Shown here in pieces: positions 13,665 to 27,538 of a stretch of 64,000 bases of DNA; the first letter of the stretch is position 1; every line of letters starts with the position of its first letter. Source of the stretch: Globodera rostochiensis (Eukaryota > Nematoda > Chromadorea > Rhabditida > Heteroderidae); assembly GCA_018350325.1 (NCBI GenBank), contig JAEVLN010000008.1:2995794-3059793 (forward strand). The letters are read 5' to 3'. Made by a program: the position numbers and the translations under genes. The notes beneath the pieces were generated by a model. The model ran no database searches and was not told where the DNA came from. It was given only the letters and a program-made list of their open reading frames with translations.

Positions 13665-14927
13665 CTTTAAAGCAATTCACCCACTTCAATTTTTATAGTG
13701 TAAATTCACCTTAATTAAGTATTCTTGTATTATAATTGAAATTAGAGGATTCTCGGTGGGTCAGGTCTAAGCTCACGTTCAGTTCAGGGTGGTGATCTTA
13801 TCTCCATTAAGGAATTTGAGAAACATTAAGGAACAAGTCCCCGAATTCCTTCGAAACAGAAAAAAATTTTTTCTATTTTTGTGGATTTAGTCTTGCGAAT
13901 TTTGGCATTTTATTTTATGTACTAATCCTGGCCAATTTCAAATCCTTTTCGAAGATCTTCTGTAATTCGTCTGTTGCAATTATTTTATTTGATAGCCATA
14001 CCTTGATCTAAAACGATGGACAAAACACCGACCGTAAAATGAGAATTAAATTAAAAAGAAGCAGCACAGGAAAGTGTGAAGGAAGGCAGAAGAACCCAGA
14101 GTATTGAATGGTAACCGAAGGAATGGTTGGCGTGGCGAGCGCTTGCTTTTCTCCCGAGCAATTCAGATTCGTAGATGAACCATTCGGGGCATTGGGGTTT
14201 TTGCATTTGAACATAATTTGATCCAAATGTTGTCATTCATCCGCCGATTTTAGCTTAGCAACCAATTGCCACGCAATTAATTCCAAGAAGTTATAAACAA
14301 ACAATATAATATATATTGAGGGTGTAGGGCGTAGAGAGAGCGGAAAGAAGTTAAAGTTTAGATTAATGTGTCCAAGCGATTGAAGCCGAGTCCGGTAAGG
14401 GGGTAAACAATTGGGAGGGGGGACAGGAACAATCCAAGTGAGTGTTAGTTTGCTGAACGAGAAACGCTCATCGTCCTAGCGATTGTTTTTTTGTTTTGGG
14501 AAATTCTGTAAATTTTCAGGCATGCAAAAATATCAGTTTTCCCAAATCCCTCCCCCCCCCCTCCCCTCTCTCTCTGTTCGGTTGGTCAAAAATGTTTTTT
14601 CGCTGACAAAATGAATGGGAGGAACCTGAGAGCACACAATTTGTTGGCTGAATGAGTAATGAATTGAGTACACACACAGAAAAGGGGCGAAAGTCGAACA
14701 ACGAAAACAAAACGCATTATATCTCTACCAAAAAGAACCATAAACATATGTAATACACATAGGAAAATGTCAAAATATAATTTTAAAAAACAGTATATAT
14801 TTAGCATTATCATTAATTTTCATTTATTTGATGCGAAAAAAGTGACGTAGCCCGCGTGCTTTTAAGGAAGCTTTGTTTTGTTTTGACTAGGCATGTATGG
14901 AATGTGTTGTGCTTTTTGGCAACCGAA
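13665..14927. other. Spacer between MROH1 and CSN4
   Basis: About 1.26 kb without a supported gene. A 72-codon minus-strand frame at 14008-14226 and others are short, unspliced and match nothing. A CT-rich segment with C10 lies at 14551-14580. It probably contains the MROH1 3' untranslated region and CSN4 promoter. Confidence 0.5.
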
Positions 14928-17900
14928 TCATGCGAATGCGTACAGCAGCGCTATGGCCGACACCGTCTGAACGCGAACATCCTCATCCGGGTCTCTGAGC
15001 AGCTGCTCCAGCCCTTAAAAGTCGAGATGGTCAACAAATTTGCGGAATTAGAAATGCACGTTAGAGTTTGAACCTCCCCTTTGGATTCGGTCGGTTTTTG
15101 TTGATTCTCCGTACTCGAAAACCCGGGTCGGTTGGAAAATAGAAATTATTGTGCATTCGGAAATATCATAAATTTTGAGCAAATTCACAGAAAACCGTAA
15201 ACGAATTCGATTTAATTCGAAAGCGCAGAAAAAATACCACTAAAAATAAGGTCCTTGGACAAAGTTCCTCTGAGTTCCGGCGTCAGCGCTGTCAGCATAA
15301 AGCCTAAAGATGGAAAGATGGAGCCATCATTTTTTTGACAAAACGAGAAAAATTTGAAACCGCTAACCGATGAGCATTGCTGCGTTCTGGCGAATTCTGG
15401 CCGACTGGGAGCGGAAGTAGTTGTTGCAGTCCAGTGCGTACGTGTTCAGTCGGTCGGGAAAAGAGAGAGGCTTAAAATTAGGAATCAAAATGCATAAGAT
15501 ATTTTGCAATTTAAGGAGTACAGCGATGTCGATAAACACCACCAGGAGAATTTAAAATGTTAACTTTTTTTGTTGTTGAGAAATCAAAGAATCAAAAAAT
15601 TAATAGGACCCAGAACAGCATTTGCTTGTCTCAGAAATGGATGAGCCTGATCATTTTTTGCCGGATCAAATAAATATTGTATAAACGCACCAAAATCATG
15701 CCAAACTGCCGCAAAAAATCCGCATAGCTCAACGGCACTTTTCCGTCCACCAATTGCTGCTCAACCAGTGCCGCGGCGTGCTCAGAGTTCAGCAACGAAG
15801 CGCACGTGTGGAGCACTTTGGCACAACACTTTGTGGAGAAAAACACGGGCACATTCATTTGTTTGTGATTTGATAAATTTTATAGAAAATTTCAAAAAAC
15901 ATTCAAAGTTTAAAATAATTAAATTATAAGCGCGCAGCACCCGTTGAACTGTCTCCTCCTCGTCATTCAGATGCAGCACAATGCTCATCATGTTGTGTTG
16001 CAGACTTTCCCGGAACGTTTCGCAATTACCCACCGATGAGCCAAGGCCAGCGAACAGTGAGAAGGCGCTGGCACGGAGTGCGGCATTCTCCTGAACAATT
16101 GCGCTGGCATAAGCCCCAAAGACTAGAGACAAAAATCCGCTGTTTTTCGATCAATCACAAAATTTTCCGAATTTTTGAGAAAAATTCAAAAATTATATTT
16201 TCATGTCTGTCAGTCATCTAAGCCAAAAACAGTTAAAGCGCGACAATGATCACACAAACCTTTTCGAAGCAGGGCCGAACTTTCAGCAAAAGTTGGGGCA
16301 GCACTCGGACCAACAATGACGGCACCGAAACGGCAACCAACCGATCCAATGCAGCGATTGATTCGCACGCCAATTGGTCTTGTCTGAAGAAGAAAAAAGA
16401 ATTTTTATTTGGCAAAATCCGTAGAAAGGACCAACTTTTCAAAGAGGCTAATCAGCTAAGTAAAAAGACAGCGATCGCCACAAGTCTACGCACTCAATCT
16501 AACGAGAATCATTCATTCACACCCACCGGTCGCCATGGTCGTCCAGGCCGGCCAACGCGGCATCAATTGAACGTGGCACGTATTGTGCCAGAAGTTCCTC
16601 ACATTCGGCACCCCTCAAGTGATCGGTGTGGCCAAGCCCGTGGATGGCCAACTAAAACAAATAATGAATAAATATGCCACTCAATTTTAAAATTGGGGAT
16701 TTAAAAAAATTAGAAATTTTTTGTTTCTCAACGCACCTTACGAACTGTCAAATTTGGGTCTCGAAGAGCCTTTTCTAGCGCTTGGAAGCAGGTGACAAAC
16801 AAATCGGGGTTGAACCTGCCATTCTCATGTGGAGACCTTAAGGAATTAAATTTAACGAATCACCGGTAGCAAACAAATTCACTAAATTGCAGTTTATTTT
16901 TCAATTTTTATCGTTGAGCAAATAAATCCCGGACCTTAAATTAGAAACAACAGGCAATTAAATCCCCCATTCTGGTTTTTGGTATTTAAAAAGACCGCGC
17001 ACTTTGTAATCAGTGCCGAAAGTACGGCAGTTGCCGAAATGCGTTCGGCCTCGTTGGCCACGTGGGGCCCCGACTCCAAACGGGCAGCCTCAATGGCCAT
17101 CAGAGAACCGACAAAATGGGGACGAAAGTCGAGAAAGGCACGAGCAAAGCTAGCAATCTGAAAACGATGTGATGACAAAAAAGATTTGAGAGTAAGATCA
17201 AAAGAAATTTTCGAAAAGTTGATGACCCTCGCTTTTCAAAGAACCCTTCCCGATCATTTCCCTTCCTTTTGATCGGGAAATAAACTGCTGATCACTTTTT
17301 GGGTTTGTTTGTCAGAATTCCCTTTCTGCAACACAACTGACCGCTTGTGTGAAGTGCTGCGGGTTCAATATGTTCGTCCACGCCCGTTCCGAGTTCATCC
17401 GTTCCACCACATTGACGGCGCCGATTCGACTCAACAGCGCTTTGAGTGCGGAGGCCACCAAGTTGGCGGGCACCGTGGACAGCCGGGTTAGTTCGGCGGT
17501 GACAATCACGGGCAGCGGCGGCGAAAAGGACGAAGACTGTGGGAGGGAACAGTTTCTAAATTCAAATCCGCGTTTTCTGGCCCTTACTGTTGAGGGATTC
17601 TGCGATTTACCGCCGCCCTTTTTGGCCGGTGAAGACTGCGCAACAGACGCAGCAGTTGGTGCCGTCGTTGCAGCGGAAGTAGCCGACGACGTCGTCGTCG
17701 TTGATGCCATGCTGCTTGTTGTCGTCGTCTGGGAGGTGCCCGATGCGACTCCAGCGTCCTTTTCCAACACAACGACGGCATGTTTTTGCGCACTCGAGTA
17801 CTGCGTGTCCACCAGCGCGGCCAACACCTGCAACAGTGTGGCCAACAGAAGCGGAACGCGTTCTAGCAACGCCTCCTCAGGCTCGCCTTTCTATAAAAAG

Positions 17901-20900
17901 ATTAACATTCAAAATGTTTAGGGGAATTAGGTTTGCCTTGATCAACTCCGTGAGTGCGGAGAGGAGGGCACACGCCTCGCTGGACACAACTTTGATGAAC
18001 GTGCCACCGCCGAGGTCCACAAACTCAAAATGGGGTCGAACGGCGGGCGAAAAGACGGGCGATTGGGCACCACTGCGACTTCCTAAAATGTTTAATAGAC
18101 GAAAAAAAAAATCGAGTTGATGACCTCCGAATATATTATAAATCGGTGTCTAATTAAAGTTTTTCTAAAATTATTTTTGGCTTCGGCCTCAACACCAACT
18201 CACCGGCCTCTGAGCCCGCTCCGCCACTGCTGCTTTCGGTCACCTCTTGGCCAATTGACACGTTCCTCAGTTTGTTGATGGCGTACTGCTGCTGCTGTGC
18301 ATCGATGGCATAATTTGACGAGGCATTGGCACGCAACAGGTCAACGATGTAGTCAATGGCCACCACAAATTGGACATGGTCACGTGCCATCATCATCCAC
18401 ACTTCCGTCATCATCCTGAAACATTGCTTCTTTTTGCATCTATTGTTAAGCTATTGGTGATAGAGTTAAAGTTATGGAAAATTGGTCGAATGATTGGGTT
18501 TAGAACTATTCGCGTGTATAAACCAGTCTCCAATGTTTTTGGGGGCCGGATGAATTTATCCTATGATTTTGGTACACCTACTGTTTGTATGGGAGTGGCT
18601 GTTTGAGCAGTACATGGATGGCCAGGTACTGGTGGTGGGCAGAGAAAAGGTTGAACCCATTGAGCAGTTCACTGTACGTTTGTATCATAGTGGTCTGGGC
18701 GAGTCCGAGATGGTCAAGCAGTTTGTTGAACAGAACTTCGGCCTAAATGTTGGAATTGGGGTGTAAAAGTTAAATATTACTAATTTAAATTAATCTTAGT
18801 GTTTCGACCTGCCAAAGTCCGTTTTATGCCAGAATGTTTTTTTGTGCTAATTTTATTATCCACGCACTTCTAGTTGGAGCAGATGACCACGCACAGAAAT
18901 TATACAGGTCAGCAGTTGGGCAGCCGCACTGCTCACATTGCTTTGTCGATCGGACAACATTTTGAACAGGGCGGAGATGTACATTTGCACTTGGTTCTGT
19001 GGCAGCCATCGCTCGACCTCCTGAAAAAAATTACAAAACGAAAGTATTAAAAATTCGAAAAACGGAACTCATGTGCCTACAAAAAAAAGAAGTTAAAATT
19101 TAAAAACGACACACACTTTGGCCATTGCTGAAATGACGGCCCGGCACTTGTTCGAGTCAAGCCGTCCCTCATTGACGGCGCCAAAGTGCGCGTCTACAAA
19201 TTCGCCGACATCAAAGAGCGTGGAGTTGACCAAGTCCGTGTCAAGCGGGGAGTGCCCTCGGTGCAGCAGGCTGAGTTTGAACGCCAACCAAATCGCACGC
19301 AATGCGAACAGACGAACAGAGCCAAGCGAATCGCACAATCGGGGACAGAGACGGCCGAGCAGGTGGGACAACGGCGTGAACTCCTTGGCCACGCCCAACG
19401 AACAGTCAGCGGCCTGCCGAGAGAGAAACAGACAGAGTACACCACAAAAGAGTGATCAAAGTGGGCAGGGTCCAAATCGGTCCCATAATTTTGGTATAAA
19501 ATTGCTTATTGAGTGCTTTCGAACGAGCCAATCCAACTGTTTTGGCTTATTTTGGTTGCGCAGAGTTATGGCGGCACGGCAAGGTTGCTGCCAGGAAAGC
19601 TTACATTCTCCGAATAAATGTGCAATATCAGCACTGTGAAATCGACAGCGCGAGCTCTTTCGTGGTCCTTCTCACTTCCATAAAAGGGATGAATGATCTG
19701 TAAAAAGTACACTGAATTTTATGAAACAAAAAAAAGAAGGCTTTTCAATCCATTAATCCGCTCACTTTGAGCAGTTTAACGAGCGTTGGCTCCACAAATG
19801 GGCGCCTCTGGACCAAGTTGCCGATGGCATTGCGACACTGCATTATGGTCGCCTCCATCACGGTGGATGCTTCGTCGTCGTCAATCTGTCGGTGGTGGCA
19901 ATTTCTTATCATATGCAAGTTTAAGGCCCACACACACAAAGGCCCGTTGAAACAAAAAAAAAATTTTGTCCTAAGGGTTCATGAAACAAAATTAATCCTC
20001 TAACAAATTAGGCTTTGGGTCTAAACTAATTTTGCTCAATTTTCAACGAACACTCTGAGCCACACTTTCTTTCATAGCCATTGAAAACAAAGGCAGCAAG
20101 AAAAGACAGAGAACCCAGGAAAAATTAATTGGACCCCCACCAACACCGTCGCCATGAACAATTTGTCGAGCTTTTTCTCTAAAAAAAATCTGGCACTAAA
20201 TTCAAGTAATTCTTTGCTCTTCCATCATCATAAACAATGCGGACAGGATCAGTCAGAACGGCAGTGTGTTTTTTTTTCGCATGCCTTGCCGTTGTCGACG
20301 ACCCTTTTGCCATTAGCAGGACAATTGGTCGACAGTGACAATTTGTTGCTGTTGCCGCCGCGCCGCTGTTGTTCACTTCCCTTCGAAGGCTGCGCCATTT
20401 TACTTGCGGATGCAATGACATTTGCCTTAATAGGCCCCTTTCTGTCCCCTTCCGTCGGCTTGGCATCGTCGTCCGATGGCACCGGGTGGACAGTGCCGTA
20501 AAATTGGTCGGTAATGGCACGCTGGAAAGTCCAGGCACCCTGACGAAGCGGCGTAAAATGTGGGAAACCGAGGGCGCAATGCGGATCCAACTGAAGAGGA
20601 CAGAGACAGCGTAAAAGGACAGAGAGGAAGAAAGAAGCAACGGAATGTTCCCCAAGGCAAAAAAAAAGATAAGTTAAAAATGAAAACAATTAAAATTTGA
20701 AGCAAAATTCTCGAAGAAAGAGCAGCTAACAACAAAAGGAAAAACAAAATGAAACCAAACAAAAAAAAGCTGTGTTAATGTTGGCGTGCCACACTCTCCC
20801 CCAAGGCGGCGTAAAAGCACCGACCGTTTTAAGCCCACTCCGTTCTCGGCATATTGAAAAGATGTTCAGAATCAGGGAATTGGCCAACTCAAAGAATTCG

Positions 20901-23900
20901 TTATCACTGAGCGGTGGCTCTAACAATCTGAAAATGTTTCTGTTTAAAATGGATTTATATATTCGTGGGTTTTTTTGGATTCAAGTAATGCGATTAAATA
21001 TTTTTTAGACGGGCGCAATGATTTTACACATAAAACTCACACGAGCGAGGCGGCCGCCTTCGCGCCCAAAAGACGAATCCAACTGTTCAGCTGTTCCGGC
21101 GACTTCTCCTCATTTAAATATGTCTAAAAAATGCGGCTTTTATGCAACAGATGAAAAAATGTGAGGTTTTTGCCCCCGACGACACCTTGACATAGGTCAG
21201 ACACTCGTAGCGCGGCTCAAATTTGTAGTCCCGAATTCGGTTTGAATGGACGGACAAAGCGATCAGATTCAGCGTCTCCAAATGCGCTTCTCTGACGATG
21301 GTCTCCTGCAACAAAAAAGATTGATCAACAAATAAACACAAAACGATCAGATCGTATTTTGAAAGTCGACAAACTTAAACTCTCAAAAATATCTCCGAAC
21401 GCACTTTTGCAGTTGCCGTGTATTGACGCAGAAAGGGCAGCACCGTTTGTTGAAGGCGGAGGATCAGCCCCTCCGGGGGGCAGTAGAACACCACGTAGCC
21501 GTAGCTGAGCACCAAAGTGGAACGCAAATTGAGCACCTCAGCATCGACTGTACGGCCAAACGAGTAGTCCTAATACACGGCAAAATCTTGTTGATTTTGA
21601 GGCAAGTGCTCTAAAAACGGCACCCGAATGTACGACAGAATGCCGCCTCCGGATGATGAGGAGCCTCCGCTAGCACCGGCCCCTCCAACTCCACTAGAAA
21701 TGCCCTTCTTGGTGTGCTCCCACTTGGCGATGTTCTCCAGCTCGGTCAGCACCAAGTCAGCGTGGTCCAACGAGGCCGCACAATGTCCCATTGCCTATGC
21801 ATGGGAAATTGAAGATGATACAACTCCCCCAGGCCCCATATAATGCTATGGTCGACCCTTTGAAGCTTAAAGCCCACAGCTGGCTGTTCACGAATGTCCC
21901 CACCTCCCTCTCCCCAACGCATCACCCACTTGGGCACAGCCGACCCGTTCCGGCGTCACCCCGTGCTGTGTTTGACGGAAAAGCAGCGACAGATGTTCAG
22001 TGATGAACTGCGGCGCATGGACGCGGGCCAACGTGCAGCCCAAACAGCGCATCAGAAATGCCTTGTCGTGGGACGGCTGAAGCGTGGCGGAAGACGCTTC
22101 CTGCATGGTGGAGGAGAACAGACCCAACTGCTTGGCTTGTATGGCAGCCAAAGATTCACGCCATTCCTTTAATTGAATGAGTGGTGAAAGGGGAATGAAG
22201 AGGTATTAGATTTTGCCAGATTTTCCACCATAAATCCGGTCACATATTCACTAGGAATTATCTACACCTGGTCATCGACAGCTTCGATCAATGTGCACAA
22301 CATTTCAAGTACAGCGGCTTGCCAACGCTGGGCGCGAATGGAACGAAATTCGGTGTGTACATACTCATCTTTAGCCCCTGTTGGCGGAGAAGAGGACGCC
22401 GGCGGCGACTTCGGGAAGTCAAGCGCACCACCACAAAAATCTTAAGAACTCAATAATTGACAAAAAAATTTGGAGAAAAGCATTTACCCTCAAGAATGGC
22501 CAACATTTGAGTGGACAGTTTCGGGATCAGTTCCGCGTCCACAAATTTTTCGTGGAACCAATTGGCCAACTCGACGAACAGCCGAAACGCTTCTGTTGCG
22601 CGTGTGTTCAGGAAGGCGTTCAACGGCGCGCCGTTCATACACACCAACAGACGGCTCATCACCGGCACGGGGCCAGGGAGTCGAGCTTAACAAAAGAAAA
22701 ATTCGCCAAAATTAGTTTGGAAAATTACGATTTTCGCCAAAATTGAAGTCCAACTCGCGCCCGGCCTGCTTCTCGCGGGCGCACAAAATGCGAAGGCATT
22801 TGAAAATGTCGCCAATGACCGGCGCGTAATGTTCCAAGCAAACATATTCCAACAGAAGGGGCCAAAGCAACTGAAATTTGAAAAAAGTAAGTTGCTTCTC
22901 CTCCCCTCTTCGTTCTTACGGCATGTGCCGATTTGCTGGTGTTGGCAATTGTGCTGAGTGCCTGGGCGCACTGGACATGGAGCTGTTGTTGCAGGGATTG
23001 GCCTTCGCCGACGCCACCCGTGGGAGCCGGCGGCGGCGGTTGGATGGGCCGTTTTGTCTGCAATAAACATGGGGCAATTTTTGCAATTTGCATTTCTCTC
23101 TCAATAACGCTTCCAACATACGTAAGGATCGTAGCGTGGCGGGATGAGATTGTTGAGCAAAAAATGCATCACCTGCTGGCCACCCTCTAAAAACGGACAG
23201 ATCATTAGGCAGCAACGCATCAACAGAGCAGGTAACCACTCCCATGATTGAGGAAAGTGGCGAATGGATTTAAATATTTATATAAAAATTTAGGAGATTT
23301 TAGTTTCCCTAATTTTAGGTGGCATATAAGTTCCAAACTTTGTAGGGCAGTTTGACGGTTTGGACAACTCTTAAGTACTCTCTAAAATTTCTGTTTAAAA
23401 TAATGACCGTCCGCCTGCACATATTCGTTGTCCGCCAGCGACACACAAAGCTGACAAAGGCTCATTTTCACTCGCACAGTTGCGCCCTCGTCGACCAGAA
23501 ACGGCTTCAGGCCCATGGTGATCAATGAACGGTTCTCCTTCATTTGGACATCTGAAATAAAATTTTTTATTTTGTTTTAATTCGGTTGGAATAAAGAGAA
23601 ATCTCTCTAAAAATTGACAACTTCTATGCATACCAAAAATAAAAAAAAATTGGTTTAATGTTTTCTGAAGAAAAATAAGTAAATTTCGGCTTTACACCCT
23701 CCCAAAATGTTTTTTAATTGTAATACAATATATAAAAAAGACAAACCGGCAGAATTCAGCAAATGGCGCAGCAAATTAATGGCACCCAACTTCACGTTTT
23801 CATTCGGACTTTGCATTTTGTGAAGGATGAAATAAATCTAAAAAAGAATTCCTTTTTTAATTTAATTGTATTGAAACAGAGAGCAAAGAACACAAAAAAT

Positions 23901-25950
23901 CTGTTTATTGTCGTCATCGGATTCATAAAACAAAAAATGGGAGGGGGGGGGACACCTCTTTGTCTGCGGAACGGCACGAAGACACTTGGAAAGAGCGAAA
24001 GACTTCGTTCCTGATTTTGATTTGGAGCATATTCGGCGACAAATGGTCGTCTTCGATGGAAACCCCTGCAAATTATTTGCAAAAATCGTGAAAATCACTA
24101 AATTTTTTCTGAGATTCGGTTTTTTTTTTTTGCTTACTTTGCTCAGTGACAACACACACGTGGGGGAACAACAGCTCGAACAGGTCGTTCAGATAGTGGT
24201 CAATCGGCAGAGTCTCATCAGGACAACAAGTTTGTAGAAAGTTGGCGATACCCTAACAAAGAATGTGAATAAGCACGAAATTTGGGCCCAATCATTTCAT
24301 TTTGGTGAATTGGCAATGAGACAAACCCGGACGATGGCCAACTGTTCCTCGGGTGAGCCCGCCTTTTTGTGCAGTGACCGGAACAGCGAGTCCAACTTCT
24401 TCAAATCCTTCAGCACGCGCTCTTTCGCGATCATTAGACACAAAGTGCCCACACATTCGGCCGCATCGGCTCGGCACTAAAAATGCCTTTGTTTTTGGGG
24501 GGGGGGGACTTAAATCGTTTATTTTTTGTTTTGAAATTCGCTGTCCTAATTTCGGGAGGAGCACACACTTTTGAGTCCTTTGCAGAGCCGGTCCAGCCCA
24601 GCACAACGTCGTAGGTTTTCTCGAATTGGTCTGCAAAATTTTCGACAGCATCCGATCCGGTTGTGTTAACTTCGCCCGCCGTTGGGATTGAGTCCGAGGC
24701 GACGGATGCCATGTCGTCCCCTAAAAAAAACATTAAATAATAATGCAAATAAAAAAAGGCTCAGTTTCAAAATGAAAAATTACACTAAAATTGAAGCAAA
24801 AACAAACCGAAAAGTGTGTGATTTTGCAGTTGTGGAGAGGACACAGACACCACAGATTCGTTGACCGATTCGGCAAATGCGCAAATGGACTGGCAGAACG
24901 CACTGCGCATTGAGTCAACCTTGACATGGCCGAGCAGAGCATCGATCCGTGCCAGAATGCTATTCAGTAATATAATTTTCAAAAAAATTTATAAAAAATA
25001 GCATAAAACTCACTCGTGAAGAAAAGGCACAAAACCGCAGGCTGAAAATACAGAGAGACTTGATCCAAATTTTAAAATCCTTCCATTTACCATTTTTTTG
25101 CGCAATTTCGGCCATGGTCAAAATGACAAATTTGTGCGGAGGGGTGCTGGATCCGGGCTGGAATTTGTTCAGCAGGGCGTCCATGACCTCAAAATCGCTG
25201 AAAATTAAAAAACAAACAAAACAAAAAAGACCTGATTAATGAAACGGCCGTTCTTGCCGCCCAAAGTGACCAGAACTTCCTTTGTCGCACTGGCCAAACT
25301 GTCGCTGTTCACATCACTCTGCGCAATTAATGAAAACTTATTAGAGAGTAAATTGAGTCGGCAACGGTCACAAAGGAGATGGGGTGAGAGCAGAAAAGCA
25401 GGAACGATTTTTCATACAACGCCACCCAATTTCGCTCAATGGGCATCCCTTTTTGATATACCTTTGCCATGCTCATCTCCTGAGTGCTCAAATTGACTAT
25501 CAGCAACACCTGTTGCTCAAGCTGGTCATTGCAGTTATCCAGCAAATGTCCCTCCGCCAAAACAGTGGCCAAACTGCGGAAAATGAAGGCTTTGTCCTTC
25601 TCAGCGAGCTGCAAAAATTGTATATGAAGCGAATTCGTTTCTTAAATCCCGGAATCGCACTTTTTAAAGGACTCCTTAACACCTACTCGATTTAGAGATG
25701 GATACGGTTCGTCCTCCCCAAATTGAATTTTGTTGCGTGAAGCATGCCGTTTAGCAATGGCACTCTCTTCTTCAACCATTACCTTTGTGCCCCGTTGGAG
25801 CAGAAACGTATGGACGGCTGAGAGGAACAGATTTGACTGTTTGGCACCGAGAGAGGCGAGTGCACGAGCGATTGAACTGTTCAGGGCGGGCGACGCCCGT
25901 TGTTGCGAGGCAAAGGAACAGTCGAAGAGGGCGGTGATTAGATCTGACAT
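14928..25950 (-). CDS. MROH1: Maestro HEAT-like repeat protein MROH1
   Basis: Very large HEAT-repeat protein; the worm orthologue HPO-27 and mammalian MROH1 act on lysosomes, HPO-27 in lysosome fission. ATG at 25950 (MSDLITALFDCSFAS), followed by LNSSIARALASLGAKQSNLF and FLLQRGTKVM, the typical N-terminal HEAT unit. The best diagnostic segment, LRSTLVLSYGYVVFYCPPEG with QQTVLPFLRQY at about 21550-21420, aligns with the human block LILCYGHVAARAP. Further helices: EVLFNKLLDHLGLAQTTMIQ near 18740, FSLFAGLGSSVGNCETFRES and LNDEEETVQRVL near 16080-15930, and the last exon GLEQLLRDPDEDVRVQTVS ending TGA at 14928-14930. A polar Ser/Lys-rich insert is coded near 20560-20290. An upstream TTG at 25959 is not used as start because ATG follows. 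I did not resolve all of the many exons, so one internal gene break cannot be fully excluded. Confidence 0.87.
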
Positions 25951-26373
25951 CAAAAACAATTGGAAAATGCTGCAAAGAAAGACTTTTCATTTTCTTTTGT
26001 TCTTTGGCTACACCCTTTCCGAAGTACCCGTTCCACTTTTATCGTGCTTCTGGCACAAAATTTTTGAGGCCCCTTTAACACGGAACCATTTGTGGAAAAA
26101 ATTATTCTTTGATCGAAGGCCACTCACTACCCAGTCTCTGAAAATGTTTCTGTTCGATTTACCCAGCTTTTTATACCTTGCAGATTTTGAACCATTGCTT
26201 TCCGTTCCGATTTTCCAGGTCTCTTAAGCAACAAGAAAATAAGCAAGTGAAAATACCAAAAAACATTCAGTACGACTTGTTGTAACAAGACAACAACATC
26301 ACATACTTTAAACGTAAACAAATAAGAGATGGATGAATTTATTAAATCTACAGGTCAATTAAATAAAGTTGTC
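25951..26373. other. Spacer between MROH1 and upstream helical gene
   Basis: About 420 bp between same-strand genes. AT-rich, with no supported coding region. The upstream neighbour ends at 26374. Confidence 0.5.
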
Positions 26374-27327
26374 TCATTTGATGCATTCTTTCATTGCCAC
26401 ATTGTTCTGCAAGTACTGTTTGATCTCATGCCATTCGTTCATCAACAACTCTCCTGCCCCAAGCAATGCTTCGATTCTCTTCTCATACTCCTCATTGGAC
26501 TGGCACAGCCATTCGACAGAGTCCCCCCCTTTCTGTCCTTGACCAATAGAGGAACCATACGGAGCTAAATTAATATTAAAAACGCACTCACCGACAATTT
26601 ACCCGTGAATTTTAAATAAGTTAAATTAGAACTCTTTCAGTTGCACCTGTCAAATGTTTGTCTCCCGATTGCCCCTGCTGATCACTTTCGGATTCCGCCC
26701 TGCCCAACAACGCTTCCACCTCTTCCCGGCTGTACTCGGGCAATTTGAGGTTGCGGACAGAGTACTCGCTGGACTCCTTGGAGAGTGCAATCAGTTGCCC
26801 GAATATGTCGTCCATTTTCACAATCACCGGCTCAATGGCAGCCCGATCCGGCAAACTATATAAAAAGAAGGGTCAATGAATTTCACATTCTGGCTTCTTA
26901 CGATTTCTAGTAATATTTGGTATCCGTTTGACATTAAGGACAAAAAAGATTATTTGCTCAAACGCACGAGTTCAAGGAAATGCGGGCCTTCTGTAAGCGT
27001 CTCGCCATGTTGACCACTTCTTTCTTCAGCGTCGCGTCCAATGTCAAATGTTCCAACGTCGCGTAGCCCGACTCGTCGAACGATTCGAGAAAGTTGTGTT
27101 TGAATAAGTCAAACTGAAAAAACACCAGGATTTTTTTGACCAGTACATGATTAAGCCTCGCATAATAATCAAATGTTCAGATTTTGAAAATAAAAATACA
27201 AAAATGGCCATTTTCACATTTCTCTCCCCTCCTCTCTCGGTGAAACCTGAGCCCTGCGAAATCCGCTCTTGTCCATTTCCCGATCGACATCTGTCGCCCT
27301 GTCCATTTCCTCCATGCTTTCAGCCAT
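26374..27327 (-). CDS. Small helical acidic protein, unrecognised
   Basis: I do not recognise the family. Four exons join in phase. Exon 1 starts at ATG 27327 (MAESMEEMDRATDVDREMDK). Exon 2, about 27118-26968, gives FDLFKHNFLESFDESGYATL and KKEVVNMARRLQKARISL. Exon 3 gives PVIVKMDDIFGQLIALSKES and LPEYSREEVEALLGRAESE. Exon 4 gives SVEWLCQSNEEYEKRIEALL and ends NVAMKECIK with TGA at 26374-26376. The protein is about 200 residues, acidic, rich in predicted helix, with no signal peptide or membrane segment. It sits between POLE4-like and MROH1 on the same strand with short gaps. A coiled-coil kinetochore or mediator-type subunit would fit the look but nothing specific supports it. Confidence 0.7.
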
Positions 27328-27538
27328 TTTCAGCTCAAAAGCTTTTGCGAAACGATTAATAAAGTGCAATACATCAATGGATGTTACAGCCAATTTGAGT
27401 ATAATATCAATGGACAGAACATAAATTGCCCAAAAACGCACACCATAAAATTGAATTTTTTATGCAAAAAGTACCCGATCAAATATAAAATCAATTAAGT
27501 GATCAAAATTGATATCAAATGAAAAAACTTTCGGCGTC

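Noticed and set aside
18370..18766. Plus-strand frames inside MROH1
   Set aside because: The minus strand of the same bases codes EVLFNKLLDHLGLAQTTMIQ with a proper acceptor, a MROH1 exon.
20150..20700. Separate gene inside MROH1
   Set aside because: The minus-strand frame begins at a CTCTTCAG acceptor and reads as a polar insert of MROH1; no independent start or domain.
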